From NCBI GenBank assembly GCA_016713735.1, contig JADJOP010000001.1, positions 124,001 through 188,000 of the forward strand: a DNA stretch of 64,000 nucleotides, written 5' to 3'. Below, piece by piece: positions 18,999 through 27,270 of this stretch. Origin of the DNA: Bryobacterales bacterium (GTDB taxonomy: Bacteria > Acidobacteriota > Terriglobia > Bryobacterales > Bryobacteraceae). The position numbers were made by a program, and so were the translations under genes. Each line of letters opens with the position of its first letter. Position 1 is the stretch's first letter. The notes beneath the pieces were generated by a model. The model made no database searches. It was not told the DNA's origin and was given only the letters and a program-made list of their open reading frames with translations.

Positions 18999-20843
18999 AT
19001 GACCTGGACGAGGCGGGATGTGCTGTCATCGGCTCTGCTGGCGCTGCCGGCCTGGGCCGCCAAGAGCGGCGAGGGCGATTGGGGCTACTACGGCGGCGAT
19101 GCCGCGGCCACGCGCTTTTCCCCCTTGCAGCAGATCAAGCGGTCGAACGCCTCGAAATTGAAGGTGGCCTGGACGCATGCGTGCGGCGACGCCTCGCAGC
19201 GCCCGCTCACCACCATCGAGTGCACACCCATCGTCGTGGGCGGCGTGATGGTTCTGACGACCCCGCGCGTGCAGGTGCGCGCGTTGAACGCGGCCACCGG
19301 TCAGCCGCTCTGGAACTACAATCCGCTCGGCTCGTCGAGGCGCGCAACAGGCGTCAACCGCGGCGTCACCTGGTTTGAAGACGGCAAGGACAAGCGCGTG
19401 TTCGCGGCCATCCAGGACAAGTTGCACTGCCTCAACCCGTCCACAGGCGAGCCGGTGAAAGGCTTCGGCGACAACGGCATCGTCAACCTGGCGGCGCAGT
19501 TTGACAGCGACATGCAGGGCCTCAGCTACCGCGTCACCAGCCCACCCGTGATCGTCGAGGACACGCTCATCATCGGCGGGGGCGGCGGCGAAGGGCCGCG
19601 CCCCGAAGCGCCCGGTCACATCCGCGGCTACGACGTCTACACCGGCAAGCGCAAGTGGATCTTCCACACCATTCCCCACACGGGCGAGCGAGGTGCGGAC
19701 ACCTGGCCGAAGGACGCCTGGAAGCGCAACGGCTCGGCCGGCAACTGGTGCGGCATTAGCGCTGACCTGAAACGGAAATGGGTCTTCGTGCCCACCGGTT
19801 CGGCGACCTTCGATTTCTATGGCGGCGACCGCCACGGCGACAACCTCTTCAGCGATTGCGTGCTCGCCCTCGACGCGCTCACCGGGCGGCTCATCTGGCA
19901 CTACCAAACGGTTCGCCACGACGTGTGGGATTACGACCTGCCCGCGCAGCCTGCCCTCGTCACCGTGCGTCATCAGGGCAAAATGCGCGACGCCGTGGCG
20001 CAGGTGACCAAGACCGGCTTTGTCTTCCTGCTCGACCGCGAAACCGGCAAGCCGCTATTTCCTGTCGAAGAACGCAAAGTCCCCGCAAGCGACGTGGAGG
20101 GCGAGAAGCTTGCCGAGACGCAGCGCTTCCCTGTGAAGCCGCTGCCCCTCTCGCGGCTCGAGGTGAACGAGGATCTGCTCACCGACATCTCACCCGAGGC
20201 GCGCGCGTTCGCCTTGAAGAAGTTCCGCTCGCTGCGCGGAGGTGTGCCGTTTGCCCCGCCCAGCCTGCAAGGCACCATCTTCTCCCCCGGCACGCTCGGC
20301 GGCGCGCTGTGGGGCGGCTGCGCCATCGATCCCTCGTCGCAGCGGCTGTTCGTCAATTCGAGCGAGCTGCCGAGCATCGTCCAGCTTGTGGATGAGCGCG
20401 GCAAGAAACCCTATCCGTTCGGCATCACCGGCTATGCCAAGTTCATCGACGAAGAGGGCTTCCCGGCCGTGAAGCCACCCTGGGGGCATCTCACGGCGAT
20501 TGATTTGAAGACCGGCGATTTCGCCTGGCGCGAGGTGATGGGCGAGTATCCGAAGCTGACTGCGCGCGGCGTGAAGAAGACCGGCTCATATCAGTTGGGC
20601 GGCTGCATTGCCACCGCCGGCGGACTCGTGTTTCTTGCCGCGACGCCGGATGAGAAGATCCGCGCCGTCGATTCCGGAACTGGCGATGTGGTGTGGGAGC
20701 ACAAGCTGCCCGCGGGCGGCTATGCGACCCCCGCGACCTACGCCGTCAACGGAAAACAATTTGTGGTGATCGCGTGCGGCGGCGGCAACCGGCAGCCCAC
20801 GCCTGCAGGCGATCAATACGTCGCATTCAGCTTGGAGGGATGA
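18999..20843 (+). CDS. PQQ-dependent dehydrogenase (quinoprotein), Tat-exported
   Basis: A 614-residue eight-bladed quinoprotein of the membrane glucose dehydrogenase-like group, expected to oxidise a sugar or alcohol in the periplasm with pyrroloquinoline quinone. The N-terminus is a Tat-type signal (TWTRRDVLSSALLALPAWA). Blade motifs include GDWGYYGGDAAATRFSPLQQ, ALNAATGQPLWNYNP and LDALTGRLIWHYQTVRHDVW, and the C-terminus is GGLVFLAATPDEKIRAVDSG. There are no transmembrane helices beyond the signal. Electrons would need a carrier; the divergent operon 92 bases away starts with a cytochrome c. The stop overlaps the ATG of the SDR gene (ATGA). No PQQ biosynthesis genes are in the window. Confidence 0.9.
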   Translation: MTWTRRDVLSSALLALPAWAAKSGEGDWGYYGGDAAATRFSPLQQIKRSNASKLKVAWTHACGDASQRPLTTIECTPIVVGGVMVLTTPRVQVRALNAATGQPLWNYNPLGSSRRATGVNRGVTWFEDGKDKRVFAAIQDKLHCLNPSTGEPVKGFGDNGIVNLAAQFDSDMQGLSYRVTSPPVIVEDTLIIGGGGGEGPRPEAPGHIRGYDVYTGKRKWIFHTIPHTGERGADTWPKDAWKRNGSAGNWCGISADLKRKWVFVPTGSATFDFYGGDRHGDNLFSDCVLALDALTGRLIWHYQTVRHDVWDYDLPAQPALVTVRHQGKMRDAVAQVTKTGFVFLLDRETGKPLFPVEERKVPASDVEGEKLAETQRFPVKPLPLSRLEVNEDLLTDISPEARAFALKKFRSLRGGVPFAPPSLQGTIFSPGTLGGALWGGCAIDPSSQRLFVNSSELPSIVQLVDERGKKPYPFGITGYAKFIDEEGFPAVKPPWGHLTAIDLKTGDFAWREVMGEYPKLTARGVKKTGSYQLGGCIATAGGLVFLAATPDEKIRAVDSGTGDVVWEHKLPAGGYATPATYAVNGKQFVVIACGGGNRQPTPAGDQYVAFSLEG

Positions 20844-21592
20844 GAGTGACCAAGGTGGCTTTGGTAACGGGCGCGGGCAGCGGCGTCGGCCGCGCGGCGG
20901 CGCTCGGTCTGCATGCAGCAGGATTCGCCGTCGTGCTCGCCGGGCGGCGCAAGGAGGAGTTGGAGAAGACGGCCGCGAGGGGAACCGGCGGGCCCGCCAT
21001 GCTCGCCGTGGCCTGCGACGTAACCCAGCCTGACCAGGTGAAGGCGCTGTTTGGCACGATCGAGCGCACGCACGGCCGGCTCGATGTGCTCTTCAACAAC
21101 GCCGGCAAAGGCGCGCCGGCGATTCCGATGGAGGATCTCAGCTTTGAGCAGTGGAACTCCGTGGTGGCGGTGAACCTCACCGGGGCCTTTCTCTGCGCGC
21201 AAGAGGCGATGCGGCTCATGAAGAGACAGTCGCCGCGCGGCGGCCGCATCATCAACAACGGCTCCATCTCCGCCTACACACCCAGGCCGCATTCGGCCCC
21301 CTACACGGCCACCAAACACGCCATCACCGGCCTCACCAAAAGCATCTCACTCGACGGCCGCGACTTCGACATTGCCTGCGGGCAGATCGACATCGGCAAT
21401 GCCGCCACCGAGATGACCGAGCGCATGACCCAGGGCGTCATCCAACCCGATGGCTCGATGAAGGTGGAGCCGCGCATCGAGGCCAGGCATGTGGCCGACG
21501 CCGTCGTCTACATGGCCAGCCTGCCGCTGGACGCCAACGTCCCCACCATCACCGTGATGGCGACGAAGATGCCGTTTGCCGGCCGCGGCTAG
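20840..21592 (+). CDS. SDR-family NAD(P)-dependent oxidoreductase
   Basis: A classical short-chain dehydrogenase of 250 residues. It has the cofactor motif TGAGSGVG (residues 10-17), NNAG (87-90) and the catalytic Ser near 142-144 with Tyr155 and Lys159 (SAPYTATKHA). CDV near 59-61 suits the adenine-binding Asp. The substrate is unknown. ATG 20840 overlaps the stop of the PQQ dehydrogenase and has GGAGG just upstream, so the pair is co-translated. A cytoplasmic step that uses the product of the periplasmic oxidation is a reasonable inference. Its stop codon overlaps that of the opposite-strand gene. Confidence 0.92.
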   Translation: MRVTKVALVTGAGSGVGRAAALGLHAAGFAVVLAGRRKEELEKTAARGTGGPAMLAVACDVTQPDQVKALFGTIERTHGRLDVLFNNAGKGAPAIPMEDLSFEQWNSVVAVNLTGAFLCAQEAMRLMKRQSPRGGRIINNGSISAYTPRPHSAPYTATKHAITGLTKSISLDGRDFDIACGQIDIGNAATEMTERMTQGVIQPDGSMKVEPRIEARHVADAVVYMASLPLDANVPTITVMATKMPFAGRG

Positions 21593-22014
21593 GATAAACG
21601 CGGCGCGTACCGGATCTGGTCGTAGAGTTCGCGCGGCAGACTGATCGCGCCGACTGGGGGACGCCCCGCCTGAAGCCGGATCGCATCCCGGCGGTAGACG
21701 CGCACCTGCGCCGGACTGTGGAGTTCCGCCCACGGTATCGACAGCGCGGGGAAGCCGAAGAGGGCGGGCGACCGCAGATGCAGGCAGGCATGCGTCGCGG
21801 CGGCGCTCACGCAGTTGCGGTAGCGCACCGGGCCAACCTGAATCGTCTGCCCGCGCCATGTCCACGCCGGCGCGGGGTTCGTAACCGGATAGCGCACGGC
21901 GAGCCGGTTCCAACCGCTCAGGCGGGCAAATACGGCGCGAACACCCAGCCACAGCAGCGCACCCCACAGGGCAATCGCCGCGAGAATGGCGGCCACGAAA
22001 AGCGCCTCGTGCAC
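21589..22014 (-). CDS. Hypothetical membrane-anchored protein
   Basis: A 142-residue protein with one N-terminal transmembrane helix (LFVAAILAAIALWGALLWLG) and a soluble C-terminal part of about 110 residues rich in aromatic and Arg residues (YPVTNPAPAWTWRGQ, FPALSIPWAELH). I do not recognise a family. The start is taken as GTG 22014, just before the hydrophobic helix; the ribosome binding site is weak. The frame stays open another 300 bases upstream, but that sequence is antisense to the next gene. It ends tail-to-tail with the SDR gene, the two stops sharing two bases. Confidence 0.55.
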   Translation of the reverse strand: MHEALFVAAILAAIALWGALLWLGVRAVFARLSGWNRLAVRYPVTNPAPAWTWRGQTIQVGPVRYRNCVSAAATHACLHLRSPALFGFPALSIPWAELHSPAQVRVYRRDAIRLQAGRPPVGAISLPRELYDQIRYAPRLS

Positions 22015-22114
22015 GCCCTGATTGTAGCGCCGCCTCGCGCCGCCGGCGAGGGCATTGCGGCACGGTTTATTCCGAAATGGAGCTCTGCTAGCCTTGGGGC
22101 GCACGGAGGCTTTC

Positions 22115-23146
22115 ATGAAGTGGTTTGTCCTGATCGTCAGCGCCACCTTGCTCAACGCGGAGATGACCCATTTCCGCAAGGTGGCCGAGCCTCGCGAAGG
22201 CGCTTTCACTCTGCTCATACCCAGCGGCTGGCAGGTGTCGGGCGGCATCCTGCGCGTCAATCCCTTAACCGCCGGAGGGCCGCTGAACTCCATCGCCGCA
22301 AAACTGGAGATGAGCATCCGCAGCCCTGACGGACGCACGCTGCTGCAGTGGTATCCGGAGATGAACTACATCGACCTGCGCGGGCAACCGGCCGCGCCGA
22401 TGTTCCGGCCCGGCAGCAACTACAACGGCGCGCTGGTGTGGCCGAAGTTGAACGCCGCCAGCTACCTGCAGCAAGGCGTCTTCGCGCGGGCCCATCCGCG
22501 AGCAAGCGCGGTGAAGGTGAGCGGAACCTATCCGTTGCCGCGCGTGGCGGCCGGCTATCAGGAGGTGGTGCGGCAGATGCGCCTCCCGATTGTGTTTCAA
22601 TTTGACGCGGCGCTGATGATCGTGCGCTACCAGGAAGGCGGCGCGCAGTGGGAGGAGGCGCTCTACACGGCTGTGCAGGATTGGGGTCCGGCCGGGGCGG
22701 GGCTGTGGACGAACAAGGATACGTTCTCAGTCCGCACCAGCGGCGGTTCGCTTGAGCAACTGGGGCGGGTCATCTCCGTCATGCTGCAATCGGTGCAGTT
22801 GAATCCGCGCTGGGTCGAGGGCGAAATCCGCGGCCAGATCCAGCGCAACGAGATCGCCATCCGCACACAGGAGGAGATCCAGCGCCTCGATCGCGAGATC
22901 GTCGAACACCGCAGGCGCACGAATGCCGAAATTCAGAATCAGATGTACCACAACCTGATGGGCACCGATGAGTATGTCAACCCGCTCACCAGGAAGACCG
23001 AAGTGGGCTCCAACGCCTGGAACTACCGCTGGGTGAACGCCCAGGGTGAAGCCATTTATAGCGATGACATGAACTTCGATCCGAAGCGGCAGGGCCTCGA
23101 AGGCTTCGTCAAGAGCCCCGTGCGGAAGCGGTTTCCACAGCAGTAG
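22115..23146 (+). CDS. Hypothetical secreted protein
   Basis: A 343-residue protein with a short signal peptide (MKWFVLIVSATLLNA), starting at ATG 22115 after GGAGG. The N-terminal half is rich in beta structure (FTLLIPSGWQVSGGILRVNP). The C-terminal half has a charged helical stretch (about residues 225-285, IRTQEEIQRLDREIVEHRRR) and ends with a conserved-looking segment containing NPLTRKTEVGSNAWNYRWVN. I do not recognise a named family, though the C-terminal pattern resembles secreted proteins that bear a Trp-rich 'YRWVN' end. Its neighbours give no clear functional clue. Confidence 0.6.
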   Translation: MKWFVLIVSATLLNAEMTHFRKVAEPREGAFTLLIPSGWQVSGGILRVNPLTAGGPLNSIAAKLEMSIRSPDGRTLLQWYPEMNYIDLRGQPAAPMFRPGSNYNGALVWPKLNAASYLQQGVFARAHPRASAVKVSGTYPLPRVAAGYQEVVRQMRLPIVFQFDAALMIVRYQEGGAQWEEALYTAVQDWGPAGAGLWTNKDTFSVRTSGGSLEQLGRVISVMLQSVQLNPRWVEGEIRGQIQRNEIAIRTQEEIQRLDREIVEHRRRTNAEIQNQMYHNLMGTDEYVNPLTRKTEVGSNAWNYRWVNAQGEAIYSDDMNFDPKRQGLEGFVKSPVRKRFPQQ

Positions 23147-23169
23147 CGGTGCTGGGCCAGGAGCCGCCC

Positions 23170-23769
23170 TCAGCGGCGGAACAGATAGACGACCCCGCCC
23201 AGCACATCGCCGGGCTTCACCTTCGCGGCGGCATCCAGCCTCGCCGCGCCGCCGTTGTGACACTGCGCGCAGGTTTCCTTGGCCGCGGCGACGGGGCGCG
23301 CGTGCAGGGTCCAGCCATTCACGACAGCCACATGCGAGGTGGCTCCCAGTTCGAACTGGTGCATCGCTTCCGCGGCAACCGGATAGACCTCTTCCCACTT
23401 CGGCAGTTCACCGCGCGGCGTTGCTTCGTGCAACACACCCGGACCTTTCAGCGCGCGATGAAAGCGCGTCGCGGCGGCCTCGTTCTTGATCGACGCGCCG
23501 AAGACGTAGAGCCCCGACTGCCAGCCGTCCCGCGACCAGCGGTCGATGATCACGCGCTCTTCGGCGTTCTCCGGCGCGAAGTCGGTCTTCGCCCCCAGCG
23601 GCGCGCTGAAGTGATGGCCCAGCGTGTTCCAGCGCACAATCCGGCTCATGCCAAAACCGCGCCCATCGGAGAAACGGCGCAACATCTGCGAGTGAAACTC
23701 ATCGATGGCCGGCGGCGGAGCGGACTCAGGCCAGCGGACCAGCAACAACAGCAAAGCGAACGGGAGCAT
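23170..23769 (-). CDS. Cytochrome c-type / cytochrome P460-like secreted protein
   Basis: A 199-residue exported protein. ATG 23769 (GGAGG seven bases upstream) starts a signal peptide (MLPFALLLLLVRW). A single CXXCH heme motif, ETCAQCHNGG, lies near residue 167. The central part (DRWSRDGWQSGLYVFGASIK, WEEVYPVAAEAMHQFELG) does not match a family I can name; single C-terminal heme sites also occur in DUF3365-like sensors and cytochrome P460-like proteins. It is transcribed divergently from the CreD-like gene, and the 122-base gap contains a long dyad. Confidence 0.6.
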   Translation of the reverse strand: MLPFALLLLLVRWPESAPPPAIDEFHSQMLRRFSDGRGFGMSRIVRWNTLGHHFSAPLGAKTDFAPENAEERVIIDRWSRDGWQSGLYVFGASIKNEAAATRFHRALKGPGVLHEATPRGELPKWEEVYPVAAEAMHQFELGATSHVAVVNGWTLHARPVAAAKETCAQCHNGGAARLDAAAKVKPGDVLGGVVYLFRR

Positions 23770-23831
23770 GCGTTGACCTCCACGGGAGCAGACGCGCACA
23801 CCGGCGATGGGTGAGCGCGAGATACGGGCCT

Positions 23832-23858
23832 AAGTATACTTTGTGACAAAAAGTACTT
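23832..23858. promoter_or_regulatory. 27-bp interrupted palindrome between divergent genes
   Basis: The outer arms are AAGTA (23832-23836) and TACTT (23854-23858), the inner arms ACTTT (23838-23842) and AAAGT (23850-23854, sharing the T at 23854). Each half also contains a self-complementary box, AAGTATACTT and AAGTACTT. It lies in the gap between the minus-strand cytochrome gene and the plus-strand CreD-like gene. The AT-rich dyad in GC-rich DNA suits a dimeric repressor operator. The regulator is unknown. Confidence 0.5.
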
Positions 23859-23891
23859 GACGATAGCCCTCAACGACCGCACAATGGCTCC

Positions 23892-25148
23892 ATGCTCTTT
23901 CGCTTACTCGCCATCGGCTTCATTTGGTTTGCCACCTCGGTGGCCTGGATGTTCCTCGGTTCGACGATTCAATACCGGACCACGCACTCGGATTCGGCGC
24001 TGCGCACCAAGGTGGAGTCCACCTGGGGAGGCGAGCAGTGGCAAAGCCCGCCATCGGCCTCCTACGTAGTGGAAGAAGAGCGCGAAGAGGTGGAAGTCAC
24101 CGAAGGCAAGAAGACGGTCAGGACGAAGAAGGTGCGGTCAAAGCGGGTCATTGACCCGGAGATGTCGCGGCTCTCGCTGAATGTCGAATTGAACCCGCGC
24201 CAGAAGGGGCTGCTCTGGTACAGCACGTTCGGCTACACGTTTCGCGGCGTGTACCGCTTCCGCAATCCGGGTGATGGGGAGCTTACGGTCCGGTTTGCGC
24301 TGCCGTTCCCCTCGCGGCACGGCGTCTATGACGATGTGCAGGTTGCCGCGGGCGGGCAAGGGTTGGAGGTATTTGAAGCCGGCCAGCATGCCGAGGCCGA
24401 CGTCGTGCTGCCGCCGCGCGGTGCCCGCGATGTGGAGGTGAAGTTCCGCGCCCAGGGCCTGGATTTCTGGCGCTACAAGTTCGGCGACGGCGTGGGCCAG
24501 GTGCGTGACTTCCAACTCCTGATGACCACCAATTTCGCCGCCATCGACTTCCCCGAAAACACGCTCTCGCCCACCCGCCGCGAGCGCTCAGGCGACGGAT
24601 GGAAGCTCGAATGGTCGTACCGCAACATGGTCTCCGGCTCGCCAATCGCGCTGGCCATGCAGAAGCGCATTCAACCCGGACCGCTCGCCGGCGAGATCAG
24701 CTACTTCGCTCCTGTGTCGCTGCTCTTCTTCTTCTTCGTGATCCTGCTGCTCACCACCTTGCGCGGCATTCCGCTCCACCCGGTGAACTACTTCTTCCTG
24801 GCGGCTTCGTTCTTCGCCTTTCACCTGCTGCTGGCCTATCTTGCCGACCACCTCTCGATCCACGCCGCCTTCGTCACCTGTTCGCTGGTGAGCGTGTTCC
24901 TTGTGGCGAGCTACCTGCGCGTCGTCACCGGGGCGAAGTTTGCTTTGCGCGAGGCGGCCGGGGCGCAGTTCGTCTACCTGATTCTGTTCAGCTACGCGTT
25001 TTTCTACGAGGGCTACACGGGCCTAGCCATTACGGTGGGGGCCATTCTCACACTCTTCGTGGCCATGCAGGCGACGGCTCGCGTGAAGTGGGACGAGGTG
25101 TTCGCCGCCGGCGGCGCGCCGCCGAAGCCGCAGCCGCTGGCTCAGTGA
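23892..25148 (+). CDS. CreD-like inner-membrane protein
   Basis: A 418-residue integral membrane protein resembling CreD, whose E. coli member is tied to envelope stress and colicin tolerance. It has one N-terminal helix (residues 4-24), a long periplasmic domain (about 25-270) rich in beta strands, and about six C-terminal helices starting at ISYFAPVSLLFFFFVILLL. The pattern LRGIPLHPVNYFFLAASFFA matches the CreD region where the second helix follows a short HP loop. The N-terminal region has a charged stretch (EEEREEVEVTEGKK). No creABC genes are adjacent. ATG 23892 is the first start after the operator-like dyad. Confidence 0.65.
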   Translation: MLFRLLAIGFIWFATSVAWMFLGSTIQYRTTHSDSALRTKVESTWGGEQWQSPPSASYVVEEEREEVEVTEGKKTVRTKKVRSKRVIDPEMSRLSLNVELNPRQKGLLWYSTFGYTFRGVYRFRNPGDGELTVRFALPFPSRHGVYDDVQVAAGGQGLEVFEAGQHAEADVVLPPRGARDVEVKFRAQGLDFWRYKFGDGVGQVRDFQLLMTTNFAAIDFPENTLSPTRRERSGDGWKLEWSYRNMVSGSPIALAMQKRIQPGPLAGEISYFAPVSLLFFFFVILLLTTLRGIPLHPVNYFFLAASFFAFHLLLAYLADHLSIHAAFVTCSLVSVFLVASYLRVVTGAKFALREAAGAQFVYLILFSYAFFYEGYTGLAITVGAILTLFVAMQATARVKWDEVFAAGGAPPKPQPLAQ

Positions 25149-25169
25149 CGCTACACTGAGCGGTTGGCG

Positions 25170-26714
25170 ATGAATTATCTCACTTACTCGGGCAACAACC
25201 TGATCGACGTGCGCTTGCCGGAGGGCTCAAACGTGCTCTATGCGCCGCGGCCTGAACCGGGCTTGACGCGGGCCCAGATTCCAGCCGCGGTCAGGCAGGC
25301 GTTCGAGGCCCCGGTCGACATGCCGCCGCTGAAGTCGATGGTGAACGGCAACTCGAAAATCCTCATCTGTTTTGACGACAACTGCCAGCCCTTCCCGCCC
25401 TCGTCGCGGCCCGACATCCGCCAGTTGATGATCGAGGCGCTGCTGCCCATGCTCTACGAGGCCGGCGTGAACAAGCAGAACATCCGCTTGATGTGCGCCG
25501 TGGCTCTGCACCGCAAGATGAAGCGGCACGAGTTGGAGTTCATGGTCGGCCCAAGTGTCATGCAGGAGTTCTACCCGGCGCAACTCACCAACTTCGACGC
25601 CGAGGCCCCCGACGAACTCGCCTACCTGGGCGAAACGGAGAAGGGTGAACCCGTCGAAACCTCGCGCTTCGCCGTCGAAGCCGACCTCCTGATTTACCTC
25701 GACGCGGTGCAGATTCCCTTGAACGGCGGCCACAAGAGCGTTGCCGTCGGCCTCGGCACCTACAAGACGATCGCGTCGCACCACTCGCCGCACATGACCA
25801 AAGAGGTGCCGCACGTCATGCAGCCGCACGGCTCCTGCATGCACGACTGCATCGAGCGCATCTCGCGCGTCGTCTCCAAACACGTCAAGATCATGGTGCT
25901 TGAGGCGGCCATGAACAACGCCACCTACCCCGGCTACATGAACCACCTCGGCATCCCCGACTCGGAGTGCAATCCCATTCAGTTGGTGATCAAGAAGATG
26001 ACGCCGCTGACGATGATGGTGACGCCCGAGCCGGTACGCCGCAAGATCTTCGCCTCGGTGCCAGGAGCCAACGCACCGATGGAGATGAGCGCCGGCACCA
26101 TCGACGGCGTCCATCCCCGCACGGTGGCCGCCATGCACAGGCAGTTGAAGGTCGAGGTGCCGCGGCAATACGACACGCTCGTCTTCGGCCTGCCCGACCT
26201 GAGCCCGTATGCCATCGATGCCCGCATCAACCCCGTGCTCGTGTTGAGCGATGTGCTGGGCTACGTCTTCAACTGGTTCTTCAACAAGCCGCTGGTGAAG
26301 CAGGGCGGCACGGTGATCCTGCTCAATCCCGTCTTTGAAATCTTCCACCCGGAGTATCACACCGCCTACGAGCAGTTCTGGCGCGAAGTGTTGCCCCAGA
26401 CGGCCGACCCCATGGAGATGCACCAGCGCTTCCAGGAGAAGTTCGCCTTCGATGAGAAACTGCGCGACGACTACCGCAACAAGTTCGCCCACCACGGCTT
26501 CCACCCGTTCACCGTCTGGTATTGGGCCACCTATCCGCTGAAATATCTGTCGCAGGTGATCATGGTCGGCCCCAAGACCGACGCGGCTCCGAAGCGTCTC
26601 GGCGTGAAGTGGGCGCCCTCGGTGGATGTGGCGCTCGAAATGGCGCGCAAGAACGGCAAGGACGACGTCGTGGCGTTGACGCTGCCCCCGTTCTTCTATG
26701 TCAACGTGGGCTGA
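25170..26714 (+). CDS. LarA-family (lactate racemase domain) protein, divergent
   Basis: A 514-residue cytoplasmic protein related to LarA, the nickel-pincer 2-hydroxyacid racemase. Recognisable pieces are VALH near residue 114 (the LarA catalytic His108 region), GGHKSVAVG with Lys189 (the cofactor-binding Lys) and ASHHSPH near 204 (the cofactor-binding His200 region). The second catalytic His, normally in a PH-x-x-AG segment before GGxK, is not evident, because that segment is shortened to VQIPLNGGHKS. No larB, larC or larE is nearby. It is probably a LarA-superfamily enzyme with another substrate. ATG 25170 is preferred over TTG 25164. It follows the CreD-like gene by 21 bases and may share its transcript. 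Confidence 0.75.
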   Translation: MNYLTYSGNNLIDVRLPEGSNVLYAPRPEPGLTRAQIPAAVRQAFEAPVDMPPLKSMVNGNSKILICFDDNCQPFPPSSRPDIRQLMIEALLPMLYEAGVNKQNIRLMCAVALHRKMKRHELEFMVGPSVMQEFYPAQLTNFDAEAPDELAYLGETEKGEPVETSRFAVEADLLIYLDAVQIPLNGGHKSVAVGLGTYKTIASHHSPHMTKEVPHVMQPHGSCMHDCIERISRVVSKHVKIMVLEAAMNNATYPGYMNHLGIPDSECNPIQLVIKKMTPLTMMVTPEPVRRKIFASVPGANAPMEMSAGTIDGVHPRTVAAMHRQLKVEVPRQYDTLVFGLPDLSPYAIDARINPVLVLSDVLGYVFNWFFNKPLVKQGGTVILLNPVFEIFHPEYHTAYEQFWREVLPQTADPMEMHQRFQEKFAFDEKLRDDYRNKFAHHGFHPFTVWYWATYPLKYLSQVIMVGPKTDAAPKRLGVKWAPSVDVALEMARKNGKDDVVALTLPPFFYVNVG

Positions 26715-26848
26715 GCGATCCTGTAGTATTTTCCCGAATTGTGTGTTTCTTGCCCTGCGCGGAGTCGCGCGCCTCTGGTAACTGCTTGCACGCAGGCCGC
26801 CGGTCGCCTCTGGCAGCGTGTGTGCAGGGGAAGCGCTGGGAGGTTGAC

Positions 26849-27187
26849 ATGAGACTCACTCAACTCACACCGCTTGTTTTCGCCGGACTGCTGGTTCTGT
26901 CGCCCGCCATGGCGGCGCAATCGCAGTTCGGTGTGCGAACCGACCAGGCCCCGCCGCAGCCGGAACAGAAGTCCGACAGCGAGACGGCCAAGAAAGTGCG
27001 CGAGGCACTGAAGCAGAATCAACTGCCTTCGCAAGCCACCAGCCGGATTGACGTGCTCGTCAAGGACGGCAAGGTCTTCCTCTCCGGCACGGTGGCCTCA
27101 AAGGCGGAAAGCGACAAGGCTGAGCAGGTGGCCACCGGAATTGCCGGTTCGGGCATGGTGACCAACTCCCTGCAGATCAAGCCATAG
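26849..27187 (+). CDS. BON-domain secreted protein
   Basis: A 112-residue periplasmic protein. ATG 26849 follows GGGAGG. Residues 1-22 form a signal peptide (LTPLVFAGLLVLSPAMAA). A single BON domain (about 45-112) has the usual elements ETAKKVREALKQNQL, IDVLVKDGKVFLSGTV and a terminal GMVTNSLQI strand. BON domains bind phospholipids or other envelope ligands, and small single-BON proteins are often induced by osmotic or envelope stress. The 134-base gap upstream shows no obvious promoter. Confidence 0.85.
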   Translation: MRLTQLTPLVFAGLLVLSPAMAAQSQFGVRTDQAPPQPEQKSDSETAKKVREALKQNQLPSQATSRIDVLVKDGKVFLSGTVASKAESDKAEQVATGIAGSGMVTNSLQIKP

Positions 27188-27270
27188 GAGCGCGGGCATG
27201 AAGTACCTGCTGGCGCTCCTGTTGGGAGCCCCGCGTGTGGTCATCCTGCTCTGGGCCATCGCCGCACAGG

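Noticed and set aside
25170..26714. A true lactate racemase (larA)
   Set aside because: The second catalytic His region is shortened, and no cofactor-maturation genes are nearby; only superfamily membership is supported.
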